Positions 18,949-28,440 are shown, counted from the stretch's first letter. The stretch is 64,000 bases of DNA from Posidoniimonas corsicana (GCF_007859765.1 NZ_SIHJ01000002.1:62001-126000), one strand, 5' to 3'. Program-made: numbers and translations. Notes: a model not told the origin generated them from the sequence alone.

Positions 18949-20643
18949 ATGGACCCTCGCGCCGCCTACCTCACCCTCGCCCTTTCTTGCGTCGTTGGTC
19001 TCGCCGGCCTGCCGCGTTGCTCCGCCCAGCAGGACGGCCCGTTCTCGGTGTCCATCAAGGTCGACGCCGACCAAACGCAGGACGAGCTGCGGCGGATCTG
19101 GCGGTTCTTCGGCGCCGACGAGCCCAACTACGCCTACATGAAGGACGGCCGCAAGCTGCTCGGCCAGCTCGGCGATATGGCGCCGGGCGAGGTGTTCTTC
19201 CGCACGCACAACCTGCTCAACACCGGGCCCGCGTACCCGGCGCTCAAGTGGGGCAGCACCAACGCCTACACCGAAGACGCCGATGGCGGCCCGGTCTACG
19301 ACTGGGAGATCGTCGACCTGATATTCGACACCTACCTCAAGCGGGGCGTGCGGCCGTACGTGCAGCTCGGCTTCATGCCGCAGGCGCTCTCCACCCGGCC
19401 CGAACCCTACGCCCACAGCTGGCGCCCCGGCATGCCCTACGAGGAGGTGTACACCGGCTGGGCCTACCCACCCAACGACTACGAGAAGTGGGGCGAGCTG
19501 GCCTACCAGTGGGCCCAGCACTGCGTCGACCGCTACGGCCGCGAGGAGGTGGAGTCCTGGTGGTGGGAGACCTGGAACGAGCCCAACATCGGCTACTGGC
19601 GGGGCACCCAGGAGGAGTTCAACAAGCTGCACGACTACGCGATCGCCGGCGTGCTCCGCGCGCTGCCGACCGCCCGCATCGGCGGGCCCGACGTGGCCGG
19701 CGACGGCGGCGACTTCGCCCGCAACTTCTACCGCCACTGCCTGGAGGGCACGAACCACGCTACCGGCGAGCAGGGCACGCGGCTGGACTTTGTGTCGTTC
19801 CACGCCAAGGGCGCGCCCCGCTGGGAGGGCGACCACATCCGCATGGGCATCGCCAACCAGCTGCGGACCATCGACCGCGGCTTCGGCATCGTGGCCGAGT
19901 TTCCGCAGCTCCGCGACACGCCGATCGTGATCGGCGAGTCCGACCCGGAGGGCTGCGCCGCCTGCCAGGGCGATCAGTTCAGCTACCGCAACGGCACGAT
20001 GTACTCCAGCTACACCGCCGCCAGCTTCGCCCGCAAGCACGACTTGGCCGACAAGCACGGGATCAACTTCGCCGGCGCGCTGACCTGGGCGTTCACGTTC
20101 GAGGACCAGCCCTACTTCGCCGGCTTCCGCCAGCTGGCCAGCAACGGGCTGGCAATGCCGGTGCTCAACGTGTTCCGCATGATGAGCAAGATGGACGGCC
20201 AGCGGGTCACGGCCGAGAGCTCGGGGCAGCTCCCGCTCGAGCGGATCATGCGGCGCGGCGTCCGCCGTGAGCCGGACGTCGGCGCCCTGGCCAGCCGCAC
20301 GGACAACTCGGTGGCCGTGCTGGTGTGGCACTACCACGACGACGACCTGGCCGGCCCCGACGCGGCGGTTGCGCTGAAGATCGACGGCCTGCCCGACTCG
20401 CTCGCCAAGGCCAAGCTGAGCCACTACCGCGTCGACAAGCAGCACAGCAACAGCTACGACGCCTGGCTGCGGATGGGCAAACCGGTCGCCCCCGGCCGCC
20501 GGCAGTACGCCGAACTCGAGCAGGCGTCGCGGCTTGCCGAGCTGCACGAGCCACGCGAAGTCGAAGCGTCCGACGGCGCCGCGACCGTCGACTTCGAGCT
20601 GCCACGCCAAGGCGTGTCGCTGGTGGTGCTGAGCTGGGACTGA
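18949..20643 (+). CDS. secreted GH39-like glycoside hydrolase
   Basis: 564 residues with a signal peptide ending near CSA-QQ (residue 26). The (beta/alpha)8 domain carries ETWNEPN with Glu211 as likely acid/base, and VIGESDPEG with Glu330 as likely nucleophile; WWWETWNEPNIGYW and FVSFHAKG are typical of the GH39 xylosidase/iduronidase group and related clan GH-A enzymes. The last ~130 residues form a beta-sandwich (VAVLVWHYHDDD... [11 protein letters not shown]). Substrate unknown: xylan, glycosaminoglycan or algal polymer are possible. A 7-bp stem (GCTGAGG 18902-18908, CCTCAGC 18923-18929) precedes the start. Its last 32 coding bases are duplicated at 24978-25009. Confidence 0.82.
   Translation: MDPRAAYLTLALSCVVGLAGLPRCSAQQDGPFSVSIKVDADQTQDELRRIWRFFGADEPNYAYMKDGRKLLGQLGDMAPGEVFFRTHNLLNTGPAYPALKWGSTNAYTEDADGGPVYDWEIVDLIFDTYLKRGVRPYVQLGFMPQALSTRPEPYAHSWRPGMPYEEVYTGWAYPPNDYEKWGELAYQWAQHCVDRYGREEVESWWWETWNEPNIGYWRGTQEEFNKLHDYAIAGVLRALPTARIGGPDVAGDGGDFARNFYRHCLEGTNHATGEQGTRLDFVSFHAKGAPRWEGDHIRMGIANQLRTIDRGFGIVAEFPQLRDTPIVIGESDPEGCAACQGDQFSYRNGTMYSSYTAASFARKHDLADKHGINFAGALTWAFTFEDQPYFAGFRQLASNGLAMPVLNVFRMMSKMDGQRVTAESSGQLPLERIMRRGVRREPDVGALASRTDNSVAVLVWHYHDDDLAGPDAAVALKIDGLPDSLAKAKLSHYRVDKQHSNSYDAWLRMGKPVAPGRRQYAELEQASRLAELHEPREVEASDGAATVDFELPRQGVSLVVLSWD
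20608..20639 (+). repeat. 32-bp direct repeat, left copy (3' end of the GH39-like gene)
   Basis: These 32 bases encode the last residues [10 protein letters not shown] of the GH39-like protein and are identical to 24978-25009. The copies bracket the sulfatase and GH95 genes. The left copy is followed by a final codon and TGA stop. Confidence 0.85.
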
Positions 20644-20700
20644 ACCACGACGGGCGCTACGCACGCGGGGCTTGGCGTCGGCGTCCCTCCATCAGCCGCG

Positions 20701-20718
20701 ACGCGTTAGCGTGCGGTT
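20701..20718. repeat. ACGCGTTAGCG short intergenic repeat, copy 1
   Basis: An 18-base unit ACGCGTTAGCGTGCGGTT in the 221-bp spacer after the GH39-like gene; it recurs with one change at 25492-25509. Nothing else was recognised in the spacer 20644-20864. Confidence 0.4.
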
Positions 20719-20864
20719 CTATCTTTTCGTACACAATTTGTGACGCCCTGGGAGCTACCAGCTGGGCACTCAGGGACCGCGTGCAGTCCGCGACCAACCC
20801 ACCGGCGCGCCCGCCATGGGCTCTCCCGCACCTGGCGGGCAAGAGGTGGAGCTAGCTCGACAAG

Positions 20865-22262
20865 TTACTTCCTATCCTTGCTGGCGAGCTCACGGTCGTA
20901 GATCTCTCCCGGTTCCACCGGTTCGTGAGACTCCCTCGCCAAAGCGGCCAGCTCCTGCACGGTTTCCGGATGGCTCGCGGCGACGTTGTGCTTCTCTTCG
21001 ATGTCAGCGGCCAGGTCGTAGAGCTCCCAGCGGTTTTTCCCGGCGCGGTAGGCCTTCCATCTGCCTTTTCGCACGGCGACTTGGTTGCGGTGCTCCCAGT
21101 AAAGATACGGATGCTCCTGCTGGCCGGGCTGCCCCATCAATGTCGGCAGGAACGAGAGGCCATCGGTGGGGGGGCAGTTAGCGTCGGTCAGCTCGGCAAG
21201 TGTGGGCATCACGTCTTGGAATCCAAGCACGTGGTCCGAAACAGAGCCGGCCTTGATTGTGCCTGGCCAGCAAACAAGGTACGGCACCCGGAGGCCGCCC
21301 TCGTACAACGACCCCTTGCCGGCGCGGAAACGTTCCCCGGTCACCGGGTTCAGGTTCGGCCCGAAGAACCCGTGGGGGCGGTCGGGGGTCTTGAAGTAGT
21401 CTTGCCCACCGTTGTCCCCGCACAGAAAGATGATCGTGTTGTCGTCAAGCTCGAGCTCCTGAAGCAACGATTTGATCTCTCCGAGCTGGCGGTCGACCAT
21501 GTGCATGAACGCGGCGTAGACCCGGGCGTCGCGTTCCGTGCTCTGCCCCGCCCTCCACGGCTTGTCGGCAAACAGTTTCCAAGAGGGGTCGTCCTCATCA
21601 ATTCCCCAGTGCCCGTGCGGCGGCGTCCAGGGAAGGTAGCAGAAGAAGGGGTGGTCTTTGTTGTCGCGGATGAACTTGAGCGACTCACGGCAGATCACCG
21701 GCTGGGCATGGGTCTTTCCGGTGTAGGGGTCACCGCCGGTGTTGCCGGCCAGTGGCGCCTCTTCGCTGTTGCGGATGAGGTAGCGTGGGTAGTACGTGTG
21801 GGCGTGGACCTGGTCGTAGTAGCCGAAGAAGACATCGAAGCCGTGCTTCTCCGGCACACCCGAGGTGCCCCGCGCACCGATTCCCCACTTCCCGAAACCA
21901 CCGGTCACGTAGCCTTGTTGTTTGAGCATCGAGGCTAGCGTTGGCTCGTCTGCCCGAATGGGCGAGTAGCCGTTGTTGGTTCGCACCGACGTGTGCCCGC
22001 TGTGCAGTCCCGTGAGCAACACACACCGCGTGGGGCCACAGACGGGCGCGCCAGCCAGCGCGTTGGTGAACCGCATACCCTCGCTGGCAAACTGGTCGAT
22101 GTTGGGAGTGACCAACTCCTGATGTCCCATGTGGCTCGACTCGAAGTACCCCCATTCGTCCAGCATCAAGTAGATGATGTTCGGCTGGCTTCGCTCTCCT
22201 TCGGCGGCAGCTGCCGTGGGGAGAGCAACGAGTGTGCAGAGCATTAAGAACAGGTATCGCAT
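20865..22262 (-). CDS. secreted arylsulfatase-type sulfatase
   Basis: 465 residues with a signal peptide to about residue 20 (LVALPTAAAA). The C-x-P-x-R motif CGPTR begins at Cys75, the residue that a formylglycine-generating enzyme would oxidise; it is followed by CVLLTGLHSGHTS. NIIYLMLDEWGYFESSHMG supplies the first metal-binding Asp (family usually has DD), and LCGDNGGQDY the second site. It should remove sulfate esters from a polysaccharide in the periplasm. It lies 78 bases after the GH95 fucosidase on the same strand, which points to sulfated fucose-containing glycans (fucoidan-like). The single Asp (LDEWG, not DDxG) is a small departure from the commonest motif. Confidence 0.92.
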   Translation of the reverse strand: MRYLFLMLCTLVALPTAAAAEGERSQPNIIYLMLDEWGYFESSHMGHQELVTPNIDQFASEGMRFTNALAGAPVCGPTRCVLLTGLHSGHTSVRTNNGYSPIRADEPTLASMLKQQGYVTGGFGKWGIGARGTSGVPEKHGFDVFFGYYDQVHAHTYYPRYLIRNSEEAPLAGNTGGDPYTGKTHAQPVICRESLKFIRDNKDHPFFCYLPWTPPHGHWGIDEDDPSWKLFADKPWRAGQSTERDARVYAAFMHMVDRQLGEIKSLLQELELDDNTIIFLCGDNGGQDYFKTPDRPHGFFGPNLNPVTGERFRAGKGSLYEGGLRVPYLVCWPGTIKAGSVSDHVLGFQDVMPTLAELTDANCPPTDGLSFLPTLMGQPGQQEHPYLYWEHRNQVAVRKGRWKAYRAGKNRWELYDLAADIEEKHNVAASHPETVQELAALARESHEPVEPGEIYDRELASKDRK

Positions 22263-22340
22263 GAGGTGACTACCGGGGCGTGGCGGGCTAAGGACGATGG
22301 AGGGGACGCTGAAACGTTTCCAACGCTCCGCGGCCGGAGT

Positions 22341-24752
22341 TCATTCAACTCCCAGCTCTCGGACGTCGCCGTTGACGCGTAGCTTTACGGCTTCAGGGGG
22401 GAACATGCCGACGCGGCGGACCGACACGTCGGTGACCTTGCCCTCCACCCAGGCGAAATCGAGTTCGTAGCCCCCCCTCGCGCGCAGGCCTTTGACCGAA
22501 CCGTCGGCCCACGCCTCCGGCAGGGCCGGCAGCAGTTCGATTTCCCCCGCGTGCGATTGAAGGAGCATCTCGGCTATTCCGGCGGTGGCTCCTAGGTTGC
22601 CGTCAATCTGGAAGGGGGGATGCTTGTCGAACAGGTTGTTGTAGGTCGACTTCCTGAGCAGCAGAACGAGATTGCTGCGGGCTTTCTCCGCGTCCTTGAA
22701 CCGAGCCCAGAAGTTGATGATCCATGCGCGGCTCCAACCCGTGTGGCCGCCGCCCTGGGCCAATCGGGCGTCAATCGTCTTGCGCGCGGCGGAGACCATC
22801 TCCGGAGCGTTGTTGAGGTGGTACTGACGCCCCGGGTACAGCGCGAAGAGGTGGGAGATGTGACGGTGCCCGGGGTCTACCTCACCGAAATCCTCAGCCC
22901 ACTCCATCAGCCGCCCGTCCGATCCGACCTGGGGCAGCGCCAGGTTCTCAAGCTTGGCCCGCACGTCCGCGACAAACGAGTCGTCGATCCCCAGGATTTC
23001 GGCCGCTTCCAGGGTGTTGGTGAACACGTCCCAGATGACCTGCTGGTCCATGGAAGGCCCCATCGAGAGGTTCGCCCACTGCTTGTTCTCTGTCCCAGGG
23101 ACGTAGAACCTGTTCTCGGGCGAGGTGCTCGGCCCAGAAACCAGCTTGCCGGATTCCGGGTCTTCCACGAGCCAGTCGAGGAAGAACAGCGAGGCTTCCT
23201 TCAGCACAGGGTACGCGCGCGACCGCAAGAACTCTTTATCTCCGGTAAAGCGGTAGTGCTCCATGAAGTGCTGCGTGCACCAAGCCCCACCAACGACCCA
23301 CTGCCCGTACTGCACCTTGCCGAACGGAACGGCAAAGTGCCACGCGTCCGATGTGTGCGAAGCGAAAAAGCCCCGGCAGCCGTACAGGTCCTGAGCGGTC
23401 TGCTTTCCGGCCGGGACCAAGCGTTCCACGTAATCGAAGAACGGCCGGTGGCACTCCGAGAGGTTGCCCACCTCGGCGGGCCAGTAATTCATCTGCGCGT
23501 TGATGTTGATGTGGTAGTCGCTGTTCCAGGGCGCCTCCATGTCCTTGCACCAGATGCCCTGGAGGTTCGCCGGGAGGGCGCCGTCCCGCGACGACGTGAT
23601 CAGCAGGTACCGGCCGTACTGGAAGTAGAGCGCCTCGAAGTTGGGGTCGCTGGCGGGCCCGCCCTGCCCGTAGGTCTGCAGCCGCTCCAGGGTCGATTCG
23701 CTAGAAGGCCTGCCAAGGTTTAGCTCCACGCGACGGAACAGTTCTCGGTGGGACGCGATCGCGTCGTCTCTCACTCTGTCATAACCCTTCGCAACCGCGG
23801 CGCGGACGGTCGCCAGGCAGGTCGCGACGCGGTCACGTTCAAGCGGCCTTGCGGTGTCGTTGCGGTTGTAGTCGGTCGCCGCGGCGATGTAGAGGGTCGC
23901 CGCATCCGCCGAGTCCACCCGGAGGCTGCCGTCCTCCGTGCGAACGCTCCCGTTCGAGGCGACAACTCTATAGACGGCGGCAAATCTCACGCCCTTGTGT
24001 TTGTCGCCGTGCGAAGCCTGGCCCCGCGCGACCAGAGCATCGTCCCCCTGCGGCTCGACCGAGAAGACGCCTTTCCGAGTAGGCGCCGCGGTGAACGACA
24101 CCGCCCCCGGCTCGCTGGCGGTGATTCGGACCGTGACGACCTGGTCGACCGGACTCGCCATCACCTGGCGTGTGTACTCGACGCCCCCAACGGAAAACCG
24201 CGTCGTCGCGACTGCGGTGTCGAGGTTGAGGTCGCGGCGGTACTCGGTCGCCGGTCCCTGGACGCCGAAGTCGAAACTCAACTCGCCCAGCGTCTGGTAG
24301 CTGCGCGGCGATATCCTGGGCGCCATGATCGACTGCTGGAGCTGTTGAGCCTCAACAAAGCGGCCTTCGAACAGCAGCGTTCGCACCTGGCTGATGGTCT
24401 CGCTGGCGTCGCCGGAAAGCGTGGGGACGGGCGGTCCAGCCCAGATCGATTCTTCGTTGAGCTGAATGATCTCGTTGCTGACGCCGCCGTAGACCATCGC
24501 GCCCAGCCGGCCGTTACCGACCGGCAACGACTCTTCCCAGCGGGTCGCCGGCTTTACGTACCAGAGCGACAGGGGCTCCGCGGGCGGTTCGAGCAGGCCG
24601 GTCACTTCGGCCGGCTCTTGGTGCTTGAAGCTGATACCCGGAACCGGTTCGTCCGCGGCGGTCTCCGTTGCCGAAGCGATCGCTGCAATACACGCCAGCA
24701 GAAAGCGCAGCGGATGGGAGCGTAGTGGATTGAAACGCAGAGGCGGCATCAT
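22341..24752 (-). CDS. secreted GH95 alpha-L-fucosidase
   Basis: 803 residues from the ATG at 24752 (MMPPLRFNP), which begins a signal peptide; the upstream in-frame sequence does not look like protein. The N-terminal beta domain has [15 protein letters not shown] and [11 protein letters not shown], both GH95 hallmarks; the (alpha/alpha)6 barrel includes [19 protein letters not shown] and [15 protein letters not shown]95 enzymes invert alpha-1,2-L-fucosides or galactosides. It is the first gene of a two-gene unit with the sulfatase. GC looks a little lower than in the flanks. The unit is inside a direct-repeat bracket. Confidence 0.92.
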   Translation of the reverse strand: MMPPLRFNPLRSHPLRFLLACIAAIASATETAADEPVPGISFKHQEPAEVTGLLEPPAEPLSLWYVKPATRWEESLPVGNGRLGAMVYGGVSNEIIQLNEESIWAGPPVPTLSGDASETISQVRTLLFEGRFVEAQQLQQSIMAPRISPRSYQTLGELSFDFGVQGPATEYRRDLNLDTAVATTRFSVGGVEYTRQVMASPVDQVVTVRITASEPGAVSFTAAPTRKGVFSVEPQGDDALVARGQASHGDKHKGVRFAAVYRVVASNGSVRTEDGSLRVDSADAATLYIAAATDYNRNDTARPLERDRVATCLATVRAAVAKGYDRVRDDAIASHRELFRRVELNLGRPSSESTLERLQTYGQGGPASDPNFEALYFQYGRYLLITSSRDGALPANLQGIWCKDMEAPWNSDYHININAQMNYWPAEVGNLSECHRPFFDYVERLVPAGKQTAQDLYGCRGFFASHTSDAWHFAVPFGKVQYGQWVVGGAWCTQHFMEHYRFTGDKEFLRSRAYPVLKEASLFFLDWLVEDPESGKLVSGPSTSPENRFYVPGTENKQWANLSMGPSMDQQVIWDVFTNTLEAAEILGIDDSFVADVRAKLENLALPQVGSDGRLMEWAEDFGEVDPGHRHISHLFALYPGRQYHLNNAPEMVSAARKTIDARLAQGGGHTGWSRAWIINFWARFKDAEKARSNLVLLLRKSTYNNLFDKHPPFQIDGNLGATAGIAEMLLQSHAGEIELLPALPEAWADGSVKGLRARGGYELDFAWVEGKVTDVSVRRVGMFPPEAVKLRVNGDVRELGVE

Positions 24753-24977
24753 CGACTGGCGCCTTTCTTGGCTATCTTGACTTGAGCTCTGGGGTGTACC
24801 GTGCGACAGATCCCCTAGCATAACATGGCGCGATCGTGCAGTGATCCGCCGTTCCAACCCGCCCGACTGCGGTGATTGGATTGTGGCTTCCGCGCAGGGG
24901 GTCGGTTCTCTCAACCTCAGCGGGCCGACAGCCCCCAAGCACACGCAGCGTCGCCCTCCTGCGAGGTTCCGTCCGTT

Positions 24978-25009
24978 CAAGGCGTGTCGCTGGTGGTGCT
25001 GAGCTGGGA
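24978..25009 (+). repeat. 32-bp direct repeat, right copy (orphan tail of a GH39-like gene)
   Basis: Identical to 20608-20639. Read in the same frame it gives [11 protein letters not shown] followed by TAG, so even the position of the stop is kept. The bases upstream do not obviously continue the GH39 similarity. The intervening 4.3 kb holds the sulfatase and GH95 genes on the opposite strand. Confidence 0.85.
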
Positions 25010-25048
25010 ATAGCGACCAAAGTGAGGCTGTCGCTAGGGCGCTAGTCA

Positions 25049-25126
25049 GTAGGCCGTAACAAGCGGAGCGCGGTTACGGCAGACACTCTCGTTGCCGTAA
25101 CCGCGCTAACGCATGTTACGGCCTAC
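25049..25126. repeat. long GGCCGTAAC palindrome
   Basis: GTAGGCCGTAACA at 25049-25061 pairs with TGTTACGGCCTAC at 25114-25126, and the inner GCGCGGTTACGGCA (25068-25081) with TGCCGTAACCGCGC (25093-25106), leaving an 11-base loop and a short mismatched bulge. The same GGCCGTAAC core returns at 25411 and, inverted, near 28236. It is a member of a dispersed palindromic family. Confidence 0.7.
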
Positions 25127-25165
25127 GAACGCAGCGGCTAGCTGAGCGGCTGTGCGAACGATCCC

Positions 25166-25316
25166 TTAGAGGATTGAGAAACATGAGAAGACCAAGAGCA
25201 GGACGACACCCATTATGTGCCACGCAACCATGGCCTGATATCGCCAGCTACCCCTTGGATGCGATGCACGCCACCACGAATCAAACGCGATCCCAGAGCG
25301 AAGCCACGTAGGTTGG
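25166..25316 (-). pseudogene. possible 3' remnant of a membrane-protein gene
   Basis: A minus-strand frame ends at TAA (25166-25168) and reads upstream as WLRSGIAFDSWW, then SWRYQAMVAWHIMGVVLLLV: a Trp-rich amphipathic stretch leading to a transmembrane helix, with lower GC than the flanks. No start codon is evident before the frame runs into the palindrome at 25308-25389. It may be the tail of a gene cut off by the repeat, or a short real gene. Weak call. Confidence 0.35.
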
Positions 25317-25389
25317 GCCGATAGGCCCACCGTTTGTTAAGACGCGGCCCGCTAGCGGTGGGCGTTCGCTTCGCTGCCGCCCACCCTAC
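25308..25389. repeat. GTAGGnTGGGC palindromic repeat
   Basis: GTAGGTTGGGC at 25308-25318 faces GCCCACCCTAC at 25379-25389 with one mismatch; the interior also has GCCCACCG/CGGTGGGC pairing (25325-25332 with 25356-25363). It is the second of three palindromes in the 744-bp spacer between the GH95 gene and the membrane-anchored protein at 25497. Confidence 0.55.
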
Positions 25390-25406
25390 GAGACTGCTAC
25401 GAAGGT

Positions 25407-25471
25407 GTAGGCCGTAACAAACGGCAGACGTGCTTCACGCCGCAACTGCGCTAGCGCTTGATACGGCGTAC
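25407..25471. repeat. degenerate GGCCGTAAC palindrome
   Basis: GTAGGCCGTAACAA at 25407-25420 faces an imperfect partner ending TACGGCGTAC near 25471. It is a decayed relative of the palindrome at 25049-25126. Confidence 0.4.
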
Positions 25472-25491
25472 AGCGACGGCTGACCCGACGC

Positions 25492-25509
25492 ACGCGTTAG
25501 CGTCCGGTT
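25492..25509. repeat. ACGCGTTAGCG short repeat, copy 2
   Basis: Differs from 20701-20718 at one of 18 positions. It covers the stop codon (TAA, 25497-25499) of the minus-strand gene that ends here, so the stop itself lies inside the repeat. Confidence 0.4.
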
Positions 25510-27047
25510 TCTTCTGCTTCCGGCATCTCCATCGGCTCTGCCCGCAGCCAGATCCACTCGCGCACGGTCGCGTCGAGGTCGATCTCGATCTCGTCGTAGA
25601 CCGCGCCGCTGGGAAACGGTTGGCCCGGGAAGTTGGGGTCCTCGTCAAGAAGCTGGACCTTGAGGGCCGGTTTCATCGCCGCCGGTACCTGCATCCCGAG
25701 CATCACCGGCAGCCCCTTGTAGAGCCCGATGCCCCCGTAGCTCGGCTGGGTCCGCTCGACGATCTGCAGGGGCAGCGTCTCTTTGGCCCGCCACCGGAGG
25801 AGGGTGTCGGCCGCTTCGCCGCCCTCAGGATCAATTGCGATTGCATCGCCGGCCGGCGTGGTCGACTCGCCATCCGTTGCGTTGCCAGCGTCGATCGTGC
25901 GGTCGCCGACCTGCAGCACCCGCCAGAGCTGCTCGGCGCCCCTCACGAACCGCAGCCGCCAGCGGCTGATGCGGTCGTTGGCGGGCGTGTCCGCCAGCCG
26001 CAGCGCCACCTCGTCGGGCCTGCTGGTGTCCCATCTCAGTTCGACGACCGGCTGCGGCGCTGCGCCGGCGGCAAGCACCGCGTGCAGGAAGGCGGAGCGG
26101 GCCGACTGCGGCGGGTCGGCCTGCCAGCTCAGGGCGTTCTCTCCCTGGGGGCCGCTGCGGAGCTGCCACGACTCGAAAGCCGGCGTCTGGCTGGTGAGCG
26201 TGGCGCCGTCGGTCCCGATGAACGTGGCGGAGACTTGGAGCACGGGGTCTCGCGTTTCCAGACTCGGTCGCGTGAACCACCACTCGTAAGGCCCACGACC
26301 ACGCGGCTGGAACCGCATGCCGTCCCGCAAACCGACGCCGTCAATTTGGGAAGCACCGCCAATGCCGACGAACGGAGAAGCCGGCGGGTAGCTGCGGTCG
26401 GGGTCGTCGATCCAGAGCCGGTATCCCCTCCGCGTCACGTAGTTGTCGCTGTTGCCGTTGAAGTAGCGCCCGCTTCCACGGCCGAAGTCGCGTTTCGGCT
26501 TGTAGTATCGCGAGGAGAGCTGCAGCGGCTCCGGGGCGGGCTCCCGTGTCGGCGGCCAGTTCACCCCACCGGCGGACGACCAGCCGCCCGGTATCCAGTC
26601 GCGGCCCATCGACCGATCGATCACCGGCTCGCCGTCCAGGTACACGACGAAGCGGAACTCCTCGTCGGGCGAGTCGCCGGCGTGGAGCGTCACCCGGTGG
26701 CGCCCCGCAGGGATCGCCACGCGGTCGAAGTCCCTTGGCACGCCGTTCTCAGAGACCTCTCCCACGCCGAGCCGCAGCTCGTAGTCCTGACCGTCGGGCA
26801 CGTGCACGTTCCACGAGTAGAAGTCGTCCGCCACCCGCGGCATCGCGGCCGAGTTTAGCTTGCCCGCGTCGCCCACCCGCAGGCGACTGGAGAGGGCGAG
26901 CAGCTCGTCATGCTCTTGGACCAGTGCCTGGTTCTCTCGGTACGCCGACCCCGCGGCGGCGCCGATCGCCACCACGGCGGTTAGCGTCAGCAGGTTCAGC
27001 AGCGAGAATCGGGGCGAGAGCGATCGCCGCGGGTGGGCGTCATTCAT
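25497..27047 (-). CDS. membrane-anchored protein of unknown function
   Basis: 516 residues. A short basic N-terminus and one transmembrane helix (FSLLNLLTLTAVVAIGAAAGSAY) precede a coiled-coil-like stretch (RENQALVQEHDELLALSSRL), then a large mature region facing outside. Within it, YSWNVHVPDGQDYELRLGVG and AGRHRVTLHAG look like beta-sandwich modules. The FSLLNLLTLTAVVA anchor is typical of planctomycete proteins of unknown role. It overlaps the upstream gene by 8 bases and follows the same design, so the two are an operon and may be partners or paralogues. Confidence 0.72.
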   Translation of the reverse strand: MNDAHPRRSLSPRFSLLNLLTLTAVVAIGAAAGSAYRENQALVQEHDELLALSSRLRVGDAGKLNSAAMPRVADDFYSWNVHVPDGQDYELRLGVGEVSENGVPRDFDRVAIPAGRHRVTLHAGDSPDEEFRFVVYLDGEPVIDRSMGRDWIPGGWSSAGGVNWPPTREPAPEPLQLSSRYYKPKRDFGRGSGRYFNGNSDNYVTRRGYRLWIDDPDRSYPPASPFVGIGGASQIDGVGLRDGMRFQPRGRGPYEWWFTRPSLETRDPVLQVSATFIGTDGATLTSQTPAFESWQLRSGPQGENALSWQADPPQSARSAFLHAVLAAGAAPQPVVELRWDTSRPDEVALRLADTPANDRISRWRLRFVRGAEQLWRVLQVGDRTIDAGNATDGESTTPAGDAIAIDPEGGEAADTLLRWRAKETLPLQIVERTQPSYGGIGLYKGLPVMLGMQVPAAMKPALKVQLLDEDPNFPGQPFPSGAVYDEIEIDLDATVREWIWLRAEPMEMPEAEETGR

Positions 27048-27777
27048 CGGCCGCCACCCCCGCCACCCAGCTGGGGTCGAAGCCGGCGGGTGTTTCGCCG
27101 CGTTTTAGCTGGTCGAACTCCGCGTTAAGCGACTTGGGGCACAGCACGAACAACCCGCCGGCGTAGGTTGTCACCGGCTGGCCCGCGACCTGCTTCTCCT
27201 CGGCGGAGTCGGGGTCGTAGATCTTCAGCAGCGGCAGGATCGTTTCGTGATCGAACGATCGTGGGCCTCGGCTGCTGCTCACTGCCTTCTGGACGACCCA
27301 TGAGTCGTCAAAGTCATCGACGTCGAAACTCCCCCACGAAGAGGTCCCCGATGATCCGCCGAACGCGTGGAACGCCTCGAGCCGGTCGCCCTTCTTCTGA
27401 AAGCTGACGGTCATCAGCTGGTGGATCGCCTCAGGACTCGGAGAGCCCGAGCCCGAACTGGAACCGCCCTGGAAGTAGAGCCCCTCCTCCGCAACCCGGC
27501 CGTCGCCACTGAACCGCATCATGCCGTAGTCTGGAGGGAGGTAGCAGCGGAACTGCCAGACGCGTTCGACCCGCGCCGCCACCTCCGGCGGCACTTCGGG
27601 CGACTCGATCTCCACGAGATGGACGCGTTCGGAGTCCTCGATCGGCATCCGCCCCACCTCGGCTTCGAGCTGGGTGATCTGTCGCTGCAGTTCGTGGTTG
27701 GCCATCGACAGCCGGGCCAGCGCGATCCCGCCAGCAAGCAAGAGGACGATCGCGAACAGTCGAATCACGTATTTCAT
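27040..27777 (-). CDS. membrane-anchored protein, partner of the gene at 25497
   Basis: 245 residues from the ATG at 27777 (MKYVIRLFAIVLLLAGGIAL). One N-terminal transmembrane helix is followed by a coiled coil (ANHELQRQITQLEAEVG), then an extracytoplasmic domain containing VWQFRCYLPPDYGM and a Gly/Ser-rich loop. No family is recognised. Same order of anchor, coiled coil and globular region as the downstream gene, with an 8-base overlap, supporting a shared complex. Confidence 0.7.
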   Translation of the reverse strand: MKYVIRLFAIVLLLAGGIALARLSMANHELQRQITQLEAEVGRMPIEDSERVHLVEIESPEVPPEVAARVERVWQFRCYLPPDYGMMRFSGDGRVAEEGLYFQGGSSSGSGSPSPEAIHQLMTVSFQKKGDRLEAFHAFGGSSGTSSWGSFDVDDFDDSWVVQKAVSSSRGPRSFDHETILPLLKIYDPDSAEEKQVAGQPVTTYAGGLFVLCPKSLNAEFDQLKRGETPAGFDPSWVAGVAADE

Positions 27778-28042
27778 AGGCGCCGTTACGAGGTGTTGGA
27801 GTAGTAGCATCCTATTCGCAATCGGCGCCAGTTTCTTGGGCACGCCGCCGCACTACTGGCTCTGAATCCCCTGGAACGCCGCCGATAAAAGTGTTCCCTC
27901 TACCGCCCTCAGTTCGTTGCTGAAAACGGCCACCCCGCGCGTTCTAATGGAGATTGAGCTCGGGTGTTCGCCTGCCGCGGTGGGGTGGCTGGGCCGCTGC
28001 GCGCAGTGAGCGGTTGTCCAAGCTGAGCGCTGATCAGGCCCC

Positions 28043-28085
28043 GGGTTTTGGCCGATCTGGCGCCGCCAAAATCGGACAAAACCCC
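28043..28085. repeat. TTTTGtCC hairpin element, copy 1
   Basis: GGGTTTTGGCCGAT at 28043-28056 pairs with ATCGGACAAAACCCC at 28071-28085 with one mismatch and a 14-base loop. It is part of a family with copies at 28164-28217, 42301-42335 and 42415-42464. The 663-bp spacer 27778-28440 contains no gene that I can support. Confidence 0.65.
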
Positions 28086-28163
28086 GCGGGCCTGCTGGGG
28101 AGACACCGGCGCAAGAGTTTATTTCAAAAGCACTTACGCACAAACGAGGCAGAAGTATGCGCC

Positions 28164-28217
28164 GAGTTTTGCCCCCTCCGCTCGTGTTTTTGGACAAAAC
28201 GAATCGGACAATACCCC
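28164..28217. repeat. TTTTGtCC hairpin element, copy 2
   Basis: The segment is closely similar, in reverse complement, to 42301-42340: both contain GTTTTGTCC-aAAACACG-GCGGAG-GCAAAAC-like blocks. The arms here are imperfect (TGGACAAAAC against GTTTTGCCCC). Together with copy 1 it forms a pair about 120 bases apart, the same arrangement as at 42 kb. Confidence 0.65.
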
Positions 28218-28440
28218 AAGGCGGGTCTGGCGTTGGTTACGGCCTACAGTGAGCGACGCGCTGGGGATGGCGATCGCCCCCGGCAATCTTGGTCGGGTAG
28301 TCCAGGTTTGCGGGCTGCGCCAGCGGTGGTACGGCAGGTAACCGCCGCCCGGTCGGCGTGCCGAACAACCCATTGGCCCCTCGCTCTGGAGTTGGGCGGA
28401 TGCATCACCAACCAGCGCGCAGCCGCTAAGGACGACCTGT

